From: Rhodocollybia butyracea
Taxonomy: Eukaryota > Basidiomycota > Agaricomycetes > Agaricales > Omphalotaceae
DNA length: 64,000 bases
Assembly: GCA_015501585.1 (NCBI GenBank)
Contig: JADNRY010000003.1
Span: forward strand, 310,001-374,000
Reading direction: 5' to 3'
Positions 13,038 through 25,762 of this stretch are shown here, piece after piece. The notes below the pieces were generated by a model. It ran no database searches. It had not been told where the DNA came from and saw only the letters and a program-made list of their open reading frames with translations. Position numbers and translations under genes: made by a program. Each line of letters begins with the position of its first letter. The stretch's first letter is position 1.

Positions 13038-13503
13038 ACACTAGATCTTTTCTTCTCGGCATCTCAGTTGTACCCACAGACGCATCTTCTTCTCCTCTCT
13101 GACTCCTCTTTGAGAGGTAAAACCTATTGTTGTAACAATTTTTCTTTATCTGTACCTTGCATTATTGCATATGTACTCTTCTGTGTAAAAGTTTGTTTCA
13201 CTCTAATGTACTTATCCGTAAGCAGTAGTAGGGTCTAGATCGGTCTGTCTGGGAAACCAGGAACCGGACTCCGGAACCGTAACTGAAGCTGCTAATTGAC
13301 TTGTACTTGTATTGACTTGTCTTGGCCTTCATAGCTATAATTCCTATCTTGGGCTTGGACAATTACAGCCTCTCCCCACACCGAAACGATTACTGCAGGG
13401 ATGAATGTACGTATAAGTGCGGCCTTGGCCTTGCCAAGCCCAGTACTGACTTTTTTTCTATGTAGATCGTCAAACCCGTGAGTTTTGTTCTATTTGTTAT
13501 TCC
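13038..13503. other. intergenic
   Basis: 466 bases between the Zn2Cys6 gene and the USP gene, which read in the same direction. Pyrimidine-rich stretches near 13060-13150 look like a 3' UTR, and the part just before 13504 is the likely promoter/5' UTR of the USP gene. A short repeat of TTGACTTGTACTTG/TTGACTTGTCTTGG is seen at 13297-13326. No gene recognised. Confidence 0.4.
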
Positions 13504-15402
13504 ATGGCGAACGAGAAGCGCAAAAGCTGGCAGAGGCTCAGTGTTTCGTCCTTCAATGGCTTCCTTGATAGCCATGAAGCACCTCATTCAGCAGAATTTC
13601 TTCACAAGCGATGGTCACTGACCTCCCAATTCAAGAACTCGACGCAAGATAATAATAATTTAGGCCATGCTCTTGAGCGAACAACTTCTTCCCCGCCTTC
13701 CGTCAAAGAAGGTTCGAAATCCGGCTCTTTTCTCAGTTCCATGATGGGCGGTATTCCTGGATTATCGAATCTATCAATGTCTCGTACGAGCACAAGAGAC
13801 AGCAACGACGATTCCCGTGGTCGCTCATTGTCGCAAAGCAAGCAGCCCAGGTCCTCTTCTCATATTCCCTCATCGACAGAAACGCACTCCAGAAGCCATT
13901 CGCGTACTCGTTCACAATCGCCGTTCTCATTCCGAAGGTTTCGTTCACAACGTGACCCGTCTCCAGTGCCACCTTTACCTCTCAGTTCAACTCCTTCCGA
14001 AGTTAGCTTGGTCACCGATAATACTCATTCCTCTCCAAACATCCGACCTCGTACAGCCTTCACGGACGACGGCGACTACGGATCCGCGGATGAGACTGAA
14101 ATTAACGGAGAAATCGATGGGGAATATACGGAGGATGAAGACTTTTCTGGAGACGACATTGACGTATTTGACGATGTCACCGAGCGCAACACGGAGAGGA
14201 ACGCTGTCGTTGAGCCTCCAACTACAGGATCTCTTGGCTTGTTTGATGCGGACGCCGACATCGATCCTGATCCTCTCGGCGAAGGAGTAAATGTTGTAGT
14301 GCCACCAGAACCATATTTCGCCTCGTCGATCCATAATCTACCCACTCGTTCTACCTCCGGAGCAAAGCGCAACCCACGGCGTCGAAAGAGTACAAAACAT
14401 CACGAACCTCTTCCGCTGCATACATCTCGCCCACTATTCCAGCGTGACAGGTGCACGATAACAATGATTCAGGGTGATCCAGAAGGAAAATCTTTGGGTA
14501 GGACGAAGAAAAAATATATTGTGGCTAGTGACTTGAGCGAAGAGAGTCGATATGCGGTGGAATGGGGAATTGGCACCGTCCTTCGGGACGGAGACGAAAT
14601 GCTTATCGTTACGATCGTCGAAAATGATAGTAGAGGTACGACTCACAATTCTTCTTCGCCTTGGTTCTGATGACGTGCGATAGTGGACCCCCCAATACCC
14701 AATACCGCAGATCGCGCGAGCAAATTACGCAGTCAACAAGAACGTCAAGGACTGGCGTATATCCTCATACGCCAAGCAACAAGTCTGCTACAGCGGACAA
14801 AGCTCAACGTGACTATCGCGTGCCAGGCGTGGCACGCAAAGAACGCTCGACATATGTTGTTAGGTGAGCGAGCTTCCCGTAAGCAGCACCAGTGCCTACG
14901 TGAACTACTTTTCTAGATATTGTTGATCATATGGAACCGGTAATGCTAATCGTTGGTTCACGAGGTTTGGGGCAACTCAAAGGGTAAGTCGACGCATATC
15001 GGCTTTCTATCTCCTGCGTACTCAACATTCGCATAAAGGATTCTTCTGGGATCAACATCACATTATCTGATTCAGAAATGTTCTGTCCCTGTCATGGTTG
15101 CTCGTCGTCGACTTAGGCGGCCTCCTCGCAAGTCTGCTCACCTAGCTACCCATCGAGTACACGTATCTTTAGCGGAAGCTGGTATTGATCGTGTAGCTGC
15201 AAAAGTAGATGAAGATGTAAAGGTTATGCGCGATCAGATCCAGCGCGACGATGCCCAGAGGATTGGGACAGTCCATAAAGATCCTGGTTCGGAAGCAGCG
15301 TTGGAAAGAGAGGCTCGTCGGGAGGAGCAAATTGATGAAGATGGCGATGAGGGTGAAGATGAGGCAGATGAAGATGCGGCGGGGGTTAAGGTACCAGGAT
15401 GA
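13504..15402 (+). CDS. universal stress protein (USP) domain protein with long disordered N-terminus
   Basis: Start at ATG 13504. Residues 1-330 are Ser/Arg/Asp-rich and probably disordered (SR-like SHSRSHSRTRSQSPFSFRRF near 13890; acidic stretch near 14090-14190). The Usp alpha/beta domain starts with KKKYIVASDLSEESRYAVEW (about 14510-14565) and LRDGDEMLIVTIVEND. After an intron near 14636-14683 it continues with RQATSLLQRTKLNVTIACQA and WHAKNARHMLL, then VMLIVGSRGLGQLKG (about 14943-14985) and SVPVMVARRRLRR. GSRGLG corresponds to the ATP-binding G-x2-G-x(8-9)-G(S/T) region of the family. An acidic tail ends at TGA 15400-15402. USP-domain proteins bind nucleotides and are linked to stress responses. 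The specific function here is unknown. Confidence 0.85.
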
Positions 15403-15836
15403 AGAGTTGAGGCGGGTTTTTTCTGAAAGCCCAAGTTATATATACCCTTTCTTCCTTCCCGTTGAATTTCTGTACTCTATCTTCCAGAACTATGATCATA
15501 GTTACTCAATAATCACTTCTACTATACTATCCTGTTCTGCCATGATCCTGAAACTGGGGGCATGTAAGTGAATGACATGGAACTAGTCCATAATGTCTAA
15601 TAATGCTAAAAATGATAATGCGAGGGGGAAAACATCTTTATAGTTGTGGAAAAGATTTGCATAAACGAGGGAAAGCATAACGGGAAAGAGTGGGGAAAGG
15701 ACGATGTAAGCGGCAATGTGAGTTGGACGAGATAGAGACAGAATGCCTGGAAGAACTACGAGAGGAGCGTAGGAGAACAGAAAACTACAAGGAACAGACG
15801 GTGTATCACACAAATGCTAAATTCGTTTGGAACGTT
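15403..15836. other. convergent intergenic region
   Basis: 434 bases between the 3' ends of the USP gene (plus) and the HTH gene (minus). It should contain both 3' UTRs. A/T-rich, no conserved coding sequence recognised. Confidence 0.45.
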
Positions 15837-18019
15837 TCACTCTGCTTCTTCATCGGAATCGGGAGTAATGGGAATCCCAGAACCAGCTTCAAAAAACGCA
15901 ACCTTGAGTTTCCGTAGCCACTCTCTTCTCCTCAAAGTAAGGATTCCCTGTCCTGGGCCCTTGTTGGCGAAAAACGATAGTTTCGTGAGAAAGACTTCGC
16001 ACTCCGCAAGCGTTGGCATTGAGTCATCCGAAACGGGCAGCGGTGGGGGTGGAAGAGGATCAATAACGGTCTGCATGTGCGCGTCGTGGTGGATATTCTC
16101 CATATTGTGATTGTATTCCACGTGAGAAGAGTTTTCTGCGTGCAAAGACCCGCTCTGGTGCGCGTACGAGTTGACTCCGTCATCCTGACTCGTTTCCTGA
16201 CGCAAGTTCGACGAGGGGTACTCGGACGAGTATGCAGGATGTCCAGAGCGAGAGTCGTGTTCGACCGTCGTGGTGTAAGAATATATCTGATTTGGATCTG
16301 CACCATAGTGTACTTGAACTTGGTACTGAGGGTGCGATTTGTCTTGTGCGTGGTGAACATCATGAGACATATGGGTATCCTGGACCGAATGGGTTTGGGT
16401 ATGAGAGGACGGCAGGTCCATCGCATCGACGGACAACGCGGAGGCAGACCTGCGGGGCCGTCGATAGTGATCTGGGGGTTCAGTATGAGTTGAGCGATGA
16501 GATGATGTCAACCCAGACGACCACGGCGGACGATCATAAGCGTAAGAAGGTCCTTGGCTGGTACGTGGGTTCATGAGTGAGTCTCCGCTAGTCGAGGTAG
16601 ACGACGAACCCGCGGACCACGGAGAACGAGAGTAGGTGCTATCATAAGTATGATGGAAATCTGAAGGAGGCTGTCGATAGGAGGTGTCATGCATGTCGGC
16701 ATCTTCATCGTCTTCGTCGTCGGTATCGCTCTGTTCTTCTTGAGACACAGGTTTCAAATTGCTTGCAATATGCCTAGGGCTCGCTGACGGCGGAGGTAGA
16801 TCAGGGGAGTAACCAAGCCCAAAACTACTGGCGGCCAGGGCACTCCTGCCTCGGACGTTTCTCAGATATCCACTCCAGAACCCATTTCTGATACCATGCC
16901 GATGTTTAAAGTTCTCGACCCAACCCGACGAAGCTTTAAACTGCTCTGGCGTTATACCATGCGATCTCGCAATCGCACGAGCTTTGTCGCGGAGCTTTGC
17001 GTCGGAAAAAGGGCCATGGAGAGGTACGGGGGCATGAGGATCATAAGGATGAGGTGAAGGTTCCGGAAGGCTAGCATGAAACTTGTCGGAGATCTCTTCT
17101 AACCACTTTTGCATCTCAAACTCCACCGGAGGGAATTTGGATGGACGAAGTTTAGCAAGCCTCAGGGGGACGCCGGTTACCCCGCCACGGACATCATCGA
17201 CGTCAATGCTCAGCCACCTCTCCTTCTGCTTTAAAATTTTGCTGATGGTGCTTCTTTCCACTCCGTATTTTTTGGCGATAAACTCCTGCCTTGCCGTCGG
17301 GTGCGCTAGATGGTATTCGCAGATGGCCTTACGATCTACATTAAACAAGCGCTGTTTGCGCTGTTTAGGCTTTGCGTAAGGCCGAGAAACACTGGAGCTG
17401 GAGACGGAGGGAGCAGGAGCACTCTGGGAAGAATTAAGCTGTGGCCCGGGAAGATGAAAACTATACGCTGTTGGAGGGTGTGAAACGGTGGGCGAAACGG
17501 GAGACATGGACATCCGATACTGTGGCTGCTGAATTAATCTGTGGCTGGACTGACTTTGACTGGATATTGAGCTCAATGCAGGAGATGCAGACAGTTCACG
17601 AGGGACGGCTGAAGAGGACGGGCCAGATATGGAAGAATTCGAGCCTGGTGTAAGCGGATAGCTTGGACTAGAATGAGAGGTCTGTGAACGATTTCTAGAC
17701 TATATTTCAGATGAGTTTATAAATGTTCTTATTTAACAGAAACGCAACTAACTTTGGCACTAACATTTATCGCAGCTGCTGCTTTTCGCTGTCCTCGTGT
17801 CACAACCCGATTTGGCATACTTGGTCCAACGCTAGATTCGATCTGATTTTCTGGGAAGCTGAACGCAGATGGAGATGCTACATTCATACTGGATGAAGGT
17901 GCAGGCGATGACGGGTAGTTTAGATGACTGTAGTTATTGAAGCTCGAGCTGCTGGACGATTGCTGATCATCATCCACGAACTCTGCAAGATTATTCGTGC
18001 TGTTATACGCATAAGACAT
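15837..18019 (-). CDS. CENP-B/Tc5-type HTH DNA-binding protein
   Basis: Two exons. Exon 1 starts at ATG 18019 (MSYAYNSTNNLAEFV), is Ser/Asn-rich and ends near 17748. An intron to about 17688 follows. Exon 2 carries the N-terminal HTH of the CENP-B type (KQRKQRLFNVDRKAICEYHL, then AHPTARQEFIAKKYGVERS, then ISKILKQKERWLSI; about 17360-17215). A second HTH-like part follows (ITPEQFKASSGWVENFKHRH, near 16960-16885). The C-terminal half is Ser/His-rich, with an acidic patch near 16700. It ends ITPDSDEEAE, TGA at 15837. This two-part DNA-binding region is shared by CENP-B, fission yeast Abp1/Cbh proteins and pogo transposases. No DDE catalytic domain follows, so it looks like a host regulator rather than an active transposase. 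About 700 residues. Confidence 0.8.
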
Positions 18020-20692
18020 GGACGTCTGACGACCTCAGGCTGCTGGTCGCGTCTGAGATATAGTCTCTTAAGGTAGGTCTAGATAGACAAAATCAAGAAC
18101 AGATTAGGTTGAAAAGAATGGAGAGAGGCCGGACTCTAGTCTAGAACGAAAACAACGAGGAAGGAAGGAGATGATAGCAGTCACGCCTTAGTCTCGTGGT
18201 CACGCACTGTCACGCTGCACTTCCCGAATCAAGCGCAGATGAACCTCGAAGTGTCTATGTTTTACACCCCATTTCATTTAATTAATGACCACAAATATAG
18301 GCAGAGAACACTGATGCGTCCATCTGACCTGAAAATATGGACGATTTCGTTCTAGGCAGCCCCACGCAATGTCATATTTAATATGTATTTGAAGCCTCCT
18401 TAACCGCCTGGGGCGAGTCTTTAATATTGCGGAACCTTCAGTGCTGTCCTAATCGACTAACAACAACACGAGTTCGAAGTCAAGCTCCCCACTTCGACGG
18501 ATCATGAACACCACTCACGGACCTCCGGTCATTCTACTGTTATCTTCCTCGAAGAATTCTCGACCTGACCGACTTGTCGCCGACTATATCCTCCTTCAAG
18601 CCTGCTTTTGACACCCTTAACGCACCCATCCTGTCTTCTGTGTTTGGATCAAGCTTAACTCGAGGCCTAGGATCAGGAGATGCTTAGTACATTGTGTACC
18701 AATCGCCCGTCTGTCTAAAACTGCCGACAACTACGTTTATCTGTCACTTTTGGTTTCTGATTGCATTGTTGAATACTAACACCCACACTGAGGGTCCAGT
18801 GGGAGTTTGCAAGCTTTGGGTACTTAATCCGTACCCTTGTTTTCTGTTTTCGTGTCTGTCCTTGCAATCTTTTCCGCAACATGATGATCGTGAACACGCC
18901 TTTTACTCCCACCCTGACATTGACTGTTGATTGATCGTCCATATCCGAATTCCCCTAAGTTCTTCTGAGTTTATTTCTTTACGGCTTCTTCGACTTCTTC
19001 TTAAGTAAAGGCTCGCGGGAAGGTCAGCTGCCATACAACTGCACTTGAGGTGTATATCTTATCATTTACGTCTATGACACGAGCTACATGTTGTAGAGGC
19101 CTAAGTTTCGGGAGGTGTAGCGTGTTAAATTTTAAGCTTTTGATTCTGGCCGCATTGATTCAAGTATTCGGGGTTACTGTCTTGCACTGTTTTAATGCGC
19201 ATACATATACATGCATATACGTATCCTAACAGCCAGGCTCGCACACAAGTGAATAATAGAGACATACAAGATCAGACCTTCTGGAAATCAACAAAGGTTT
19301 TGGCCTTTGGCGAGATACTTATCTCCGTGTATATAGCACTACGTCTTCAAGGAACCAGGAGTTTCGAGTCGCATGACGGTGCTTTGTACCTCCGACCCGC
19401 CATGTTCATTTCGTACCTAGTTCATAATGATATATGGGCCTGGATAATGATTACCCACCACAGCAGTACCATCCTTATACACAATTGCCTGTATACTACC
19501 GGATCGAAGGATTTTACCCATAAGGAGGCACCTGGAGTATTTTGAATTTCGCCCACAACAGAGTCAAAAGCAAGTCAAAAAAAGCTTTCTATACTCAAGA
19601 ATGGAATATAGAGCTCAACGTAGCACCAGCCTGGATTCTGGATATCAGAAACGGAAATGAAGTATAGTCCTCGGCCGAAAAAAAAATAGTACGTGTTTGA
19701 GCGACACCAGTATTGAACTAAGTTCCGAAATAACGAGCAGGATTCACGCGTTCATGAAGGTATCTTGTCTCGCTTGGCGCCCATCTTTAAACCGCGATGG
19801 AACCTATGTTTACATTCCGTGCAGAGAGACAATTAAGATCGGACCTAGTTGTCTGGTTCAAAGAAACACCCAAAAGCGGGAACGTCAGCAAGGAAGGAAT
19901 TTTGAAGAAGGATTACTACTGCAAGGATAAGGATGGTCTAATTCTAAGCAACCCCGAATCCAAACGGGAATGTCGTTGACAAAGCGGGACGGATCGCCGT
20001 CCTCGTGGGCTGCTAAGTTGCGCTGACTCCTATGCGATTATGATAGCCATTCTTCACTGAAAACAGATATACTTGGTATTTCCCAATTAACACCTTATCT
20101 AGGGTAAAGTGAAGTCCCAATACCGTCGTTCCATATAAATTTATACCATAAACGCGCGCGCAGTGTTTTCTAGTGTTTTCTCGTATGTTGTTTGCGCTTT
20201 GATACGCACCAATTAGATTAGAAAGCTTTAGAAAGTCACGACGCTGTGCCCAGTCATGTAATCTTGTTTACTGAGCAAAAGTAGAAAAGCGATCATTGAA
20301 GACTTTCAAATTGATTGCAGCACTCGGTGACATTAAGCTTTGTACTGGCTCAAAAAGATAGACGGCATCCACAGCAGCTACCGTTGAGGCAAAGCAGCCC
20401 TATGTACATATCTCCCATCGTTGAAGTGATTCCCCGCAGCTTTTCCCAATAGAGATGCCGGGGAGATGATCCGAAGATGATAGTGCGTCGGCATGTCGGG
20501 CCGTGAACGAAGGATTATATATTGTGTGATTCTACCCGTCAAAAGGACAGCATCAACGTATCCGCAGGTCCTCTTCTACCCCGACACCAACGAGAAAAAA
20601 ACTCTGACAAGACTCGTACAGTTTTTGAATCTGGTGGGGCGCGTGCTCGAACTTAGTACTATATTTTTTAATCGTTCCCCTACCATTAGCCT
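18020..20692. other. 2.7-kb intergenic region without recognised gene
   Basis: Only short open frames occur (for example at 18694-18930, 19195-19545, 19697-19930); none resembles a known protein, has a family motif or shows convincing splice-linked continuation. The part next to 18019 is probably the promoter and long 5' UTR of the HTH gene: C/T-rich on the plus strand near 18560-18760. The part before 20693 is the methyltransferase promoter. An alternating CATA/TATA-like stretch occurs at 19200-19220 and GCGCGCGC at 20154-20161. Non-coding RNA or relic sequence cannot be excluded. Confidence 0.4.
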
Positions 20693-21602
20693 ATGAAGCT
20701 CTTAACAGCTCTCGGACCTTTGACACCGCTCAAGGACGCTCTTAAATATGCGTTTAGGCCTTTTATAAACGAGGTCTGGATACAAATTTTGGATCGCCTT
20801 CACTTTAGATCACCGAGTGAACTTCGTCGTTGGGAATTATCTTCGATCAGAGAGCTCAAGCGTACATTTTTCGCCCACTTATGGAGGGCGTTTGGACCCG
20901 GTTCTGACCAAAACTCTCAGCAACTTAAGCGGGAGCTACTTTCCCCCGCACAGGGCTTAGTCCTTGACGTAGGAGCCGGTAAATATAAATACTATATCGA
21001 AAAATTTCATATATTATCTCTGACATCGACCAGGTTTAGGGCACTCCACGCAATATCTTTCGCGCGAGAAGGTCTCTCGCTACATTGCCGTTGAGCCTAA
21101 TTTTCATATGCACGCAGTGCTTCGCGAGGCGGCGAATAAGGCGGGGTACTTCGAGGCTGACGGTTCGTTTGTACTTCTCTCCTGCCCTGCGGAGGATATG
21201 CAAACAATTCTTGAAGCAAGTAGGCTGACGGAGTCCGACGAAGGTGCCGTAGATAGCATCGTGTTCATTCTCACCCTATGCTCCATCCCCCAGGCTGAAA
21301 AAATCGCGACACGTCTTGTGCGAGATGTCCTCAGACCTGGCGGCACTTTGTTCATATTTGAACATGTGCGCCACCGGCGCGCGGATGTGGCTTGGTGGCA
21401 ATGGCTCTGGAGTCCTCTTTGGTCGGTATTTTTTGATGGCTGCAGGCTGGACTGCGCGACAGACAGGTGGCTGGAGGAGATGAAAGACATTGATGGGTCA
21501 GGGAGGGAAATGGGAATGTGGAAAGAGAAGACAATACAAGCTGACGCTGAAGAGGAGCATATACTGACACACGTCCATGGGACATTTGTGAAGCATGATT
21601 GA
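20693..21602 (+). CDS. METTL7-like class I SAM-dependent methyltransferase
   Basis: Start at ATG 20693 (MKLLTALGPLTPLK). Exon 1 ends inside motif I: GLVLDVGAG (near 20960-20980). After an intron of about 57 bases (20982-21037) it continues LGHSTQYLSREKVSRYIAVE (acidic residue of motif II) and PNFHMHAVLREAANKAG. The last motifs are VDSIVFILTLCSIP and VLRPGGTLFIFEHVRHR (near 21328-21378). The ending is HVHGTFVKHD with TGA at 21600-21602. The order VLDVGAG, VEPN, LRPGG and EHV is typical of Methyltransf_11 enzymes related to METTL7/TMT1. The short hydrophobic N-terminus could associate with a membrane. Length about 285 residues. Substrate unknown; METTL7 proteins are reported thiol methyltransferases in animals. 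Confidence 0.85.
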
Positions 21603-21814
21603 CACGTGTAGATAATATCTGCTTTACTAGTAAGCCGCAGGCCTAGGGATTATTTGACCATTGTAAATCATTCGTTTGTACATAACGTTGTACCATCATA
21701 TAAGATCTCACACGAGAAAAATCATATCGAATCATTACCTCTTTCCGTCGTTGGGTCATTGTCTTCGTCCGGAACGGAAACTAATGAAGAGATATCTGTG
21801 TACTGTATTCAACC

Positions 21815-22423
21815 TTATTCAACATTTGCCTGGCCACTCATTGCAAGTTCCTTCCGGAGTGTTTCTAGCTCGCGTTCAAACCTTGCAGGATCACCATTAG
21901 TTAAGAGTAGCGAGAATTTTCCAGACCTACTTCCTACCAAACACTTCGATATAGAAACCGCCCCGTTCCAGACACCGTGACTTACAGAAAAAATTGCTAT
22001 GAAAAAAGCACCACTCCAGAAAGGAGGATCATAGAGGAGGAAGACAACAGGTATGTCACAAGGCTGTATACTGAGCGAAGGAATCAGAAATGATATTCCC
22101 ATGAGTGAAAAACTGGCACTAGAAATAAATGGAGCTGGTCTGTCCAATTGAAGTTTTTTCCCGCCGGTCAACAAAGACCAGCTGCATAAGAACGCAAGAT
22201 AGATATATAGGTTGGGGGAGGAAATACAAGCATACTGCCAAGTTAGATCTTGATCAGGAAAAGAGGGGGGGATAGCTCGCACACCACTAAGTAGAAGAGC
22301 ACGTAGCGGAGTGCACGTAATGCTCCAGCATTGGGATAAAAATGCACTGCTCCCGATAAACATATCCTCGCGTTTAAAACGATCTGAGAAATTCCGAAAT
22401 ACTTGGGAACTTGGTGTCGCCAT
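21815..22423 (-). CDS. hypothetical multi-pass membrane protein
   Basis: Single uninterrupted frame of 202 codons, unusual among its intron-rich neighbours. Start ATG 22423 (MATPSSQVFRNFSDRFKRED), stop TAA 21815-21817. Hydrophobic stretches include LYIYLAFLCSWSLLT (about residues 72-87), FISSASFSLMGISFLIPSLS (about 98-118), and two close segments around IPVVFLLYDPPFWSGAFFIA and IFSVSHGVWNGAVSI (about 124-160). This suggests three to four membrane helices and a charged C-terminal helix (RFERELETLRKELAM). I do not recognise the family. It converges with the methyltransferase and diverges from IML2 (262 bases between starts). Confidence 0.55.
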   Translation of the reverse strand: MATPSSQVFRNFSDRFKREDMFIGSSAFLSQCWSITCTPLRALLLSGVRAIPPSFPDQDLTWQYACISSPNLYIYLAFLCSWSLLTGGKKLQLDRPAPFISSASFSLMGISFLIPSLSIQPCDIPVVFLLYDPPFWSGAFFIAIFSVSHGVWNGAVSISKCLVGSRSGKFSLLLTNGDPARFERELETLRKELAMSGQANVE

Positions 22424-22684
22424 GAGAGCTCAAGTAGACATGCAAACAAGTTAACAAGTTTGTTTATTGGCTGACTACGCGACATTAGGGTAATGCGGGA
22501 TCGGTCCGGCTTCACGATTAACTATTTTCGTCATCTCTTTCCATCGCGTTGAACTTGCTTTTGATAAGGTATCATCAAGTACTGCAAAGGTAAATCTCCT
22601 TTCAAGGCCTCAAATCATACGTGCTTGAATTATTTTCAGTTTGTCCAGAGGACCAACAGCACTGGATTAGGAGCTACCGTTGAC

Positions 22685-25469
22685 ATGTCATATTCAGCAC
22701 ACACCACCGCTCTGCAGCTTGCCTCGGCTTCGATGGGCTTTGACCATCTCTTCAGTAACGAAATCTCGTCTGCAAAGAAAGCGTTCTCATCAGACAGTGG
22801 TCCTTTCCACGCCGTCGGCAGCGCTGTTTGCGCGTTCTTGGAAGCCAGCTTGGGATTGGAAACAACTAAGATGGCCGAAGCCAGTCGTCTACTTGCTCTG
22901 GCAGAGACTAGTTCCAGGAATGCTCTCAAAGCAGCATCTAAGCAAACCAAGTCAAGAGCATCAGCTACTCTTCCTCCAGGTGCGCGAACGCCCAGACGGA
23001 AAGTGATTGAAATTTGATTTCACCCGAATGTCCGTCCTTAGGTTTGGAATTTGAAATCCTCCATACCGATACCGTCGTTCTTCTCGGTATCACTCACGCG
23101 CTCTCCGAATCCATCTTAGGATACGCGCAGTGCATGTCAGTTGGTTTGTATTGCATAGTGTAGCGGTCTATTGATATCCCTCTCATAGGTATGCGATGAA
23201 CTCTGCTCATGGAAAATTTAGTAAACTGTACAAAACCGTTTTCCCAAACGGCCTGGATAACTTCTCCACGCCTTCACTTACACCTACTTCCTGGACACCT
23301 TCTTCTTTGACTCCATCACCAGCAGGAACTCCTACGCTAACGCCCAAGACATCTTCTGCGAATCTTTCCCTCGAAGTTGCCGCCAGGCCCAGCATGCCAC
23401 CAGCCAAACAGTCATCATCATTTTTTGGCTTTGGTGGTAGGTGGGGATCCAAGTCTTCTTCCCCAGCCTCTTCGACGTCATCGCTTTTATCTACGCCGAG
23501 CAATGCACAAAATCCAACTGAGGAAGCTGACGTAGAAGAAATAGAGAATGTTAAAAACCTAATAATTGCTGGGACTGCTTTCGGTGTGTTATTTTAAAGG
23601 CCCTGGATTTCTCGCGGATGCCTGATTGCACGCGCTTTATAAAGGTTTTGGTTTATTCAACCTCGTGTTCTCGCTTCTACCAAAGAGAGTTCAGTAAGTT
23701 TGCTTCTGTGAGCTTCATGGACCTCGTTGATATTTCAACTGTAGATCCGTAGCAGGACTTTTTGGTTTTGCTCATTCTCGTTCTCTTGCACTGCAAGCCC
23801 TCGCGGTGAGTGCAGGCTATGCGACGAAGGGCGAAGTTCATGGTGTATTCGCCGGGTACGTTCATTACTGTTCGATACGAGCTCGTCATTCAAGGTCAAT
23901 CTCTAGGTTGGTTTTGATGACGTATCATGGCGTCGTTTTACTTCTATTAGGCTTCCAGGCTGACGAGGCCCGCATTGTTCGCGAATACGAGGGCGTAGTG
24001 ACTGCTATTGAGGCGCGTTATCCAAAGGGAGCACTGTGGATACTAAATAGGGCCAAAATACTTCGCATGACCTATCAGCCTGAGGAAGCCATCAAAACTC
24101 TCACAGGTGGCCTTCAAGAAGTAAAGGAGACAGAAAGTGAGGAAGGAGGTGAAAGTTTCAAGCAAGCCGATACTCTGGTGAGCTTCTCGCTTCCATCATG
24201 TTTAATCCAGACCCTGACATTTCTCATAGCTAATGTTTGAACTTGGATGGACATATCTCTCCCAGCGACAGTATCTGCAGAGTGCTGACGCATTTCTCAA
24301 ATTGACAGACTTAAACAGCTGGTCTCATGGGACGTACTACTTTATCTCCGCTGGGTGCCATATATCCCTGGCACTCTCGGCTGAACTCTCTTCTGCGGAG
24401 AAGGAGAGTCACTTGAATAGAGCCCAAGAACTTCTAGATGCTGTCCCCAATTTACTTGATAGACGCAAGATGGGAGGGAAGGACTTGCCGACGGAGGTTT
24501 TGATCAAGAAAAAATGCAAGTATTCGTCGTCGAACACTCGTGATTAGACGCTAATAGCCATCTTACAGTGGCATTCTACAAAGAAAAGCAGAGACGTCTG
24601 GGTGGAGATGAGAAGAGATTCGCCGAATGTATACGTATCAGCCCTGCAGAAGAGTTAGCCATATGTAGGTGTTCTCTCGTTCGCAGAATTCGTCTCAACT
24701 AAAAATACAAACAGTCTGGAACACCCACACTCGAATTTCCCCGTCAGTAGCTGAGGCCCATATACAAACCTGGACAGCACTCTCGCCTCCTGTGCTCATC
24801 GACAGCCCTTACATATCGAACACGAAATCACCCTCAACACCGTCTCCTGCAACGCCAGACTTGGATACACCGGACGAATTGGCCCTTCGTCTGTTACTAT
24901 TAGGAATTGTGCATCGTTCACTCGGTTGTGTCGGGATCAGAAGACGCAACACTGTTCCTCTGGCTGAACCGGTGTCTTCCTCTTCCTCGCTAGTTGAGAT
25001 GCCATCGTCTGCAGACACGGACGAGTCGACAGCGTCTGTTACCACTTCCACTTCCTCCTTCTCGAAATCTGACGCGGACCTCAACCGCTACGTCGAGAAC
25101 ACCTCTGCTTCTCTTCGGGCGTCACGCGAATTGCTCACTGCTGCACACGCCCTCCAGCCTTCAATCAAGGTCAGCACCTGGATTGGCGGAGTGGCCATGT
25201 TCGAGCTAGCAGTGTTGGATTTGAAGGAAGTGGAAGTGGAAGAGAAGAAGGAAAGGAAAGATCAGAAGGGCACTACCTCGTCTTCGATGCTCTCTACTGA
25301 TCTCAAGCAGAAATGGGCTACTGCTCTCAAATCGGCCCGTGCAAAGCTTGACGCTGCGATGGCTTTAGCGCCGAATTCGGTAGACCTGTCCAGTCGTCTG
25401 GATAGTCGGGTGGCTATGTTAAGGGATGAAATCGGGATGAAGGCCACGATGATCGATGTCACCTTATGA
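22685..25469 (+). CDS. IML2/TTC39-family protein (DUF3808)
   Basis: Start at ATG 22685 ([20 protein letters not shown]). The N-terminal exon contains the conserved helical segment with [20 protein letters not shown], then [20 protein letters not shown] after an intron near 22980-23040. A Ser/Thr/Pro-rich insertion (about 23270-23500) is followed by helical repeats: [20 protein letters not shown] and [20 protein letters not shown] (near 23955), [17 protein letters not shown], then [20 protein letters not shown] (about 24232) and the C-terminal part to MIDVTL (stop at 25467-25469). This order matches fungal IML2 (inclusion-body clearance/lipid homeostasis at mitochondria and ER in yeast) and animal TTC39. 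About seven introns. Stretches quoted with '-like' are approximate because of nearby introns. Confidence 0.85.
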
Positions 25470-25762
25470 TGCACTCCCCCGCTGGAAGACGGCGATACTA
25501 CTATTACTAACATCTCTCTAGAACCATTACTATTATTTCTCTTCTCGGAATAACAACATACTAGAAAAGCATAGATGGATCATTGTTTTTATAGATAATA
25601 TCTGATTTACTTGTGTAAGATGCAGTTCTTCGTTACTAGTGAGTCGTCTCGACGTTGAAGGGACAAGTTACATATAGGGTACTTGAGATACTTTACACTA
25701 TTTAGTATACACCACAGAAAAATAGAGGATTAAAAATTTCAGGTAATAGAACCCGGATAAGT

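Noticed and set aside
16077..16576. Plus-strand frames opposite the CENP-B-type gene
   Set aside because: Shadow of Ser/His-rich low-complexity coding sequence.
18694..19979. Short frames in the large intergenic region
   Set aside because: Lengths of 60-116 codons, no motifs, no splice continuity; expected by chance in 2.7 kb.
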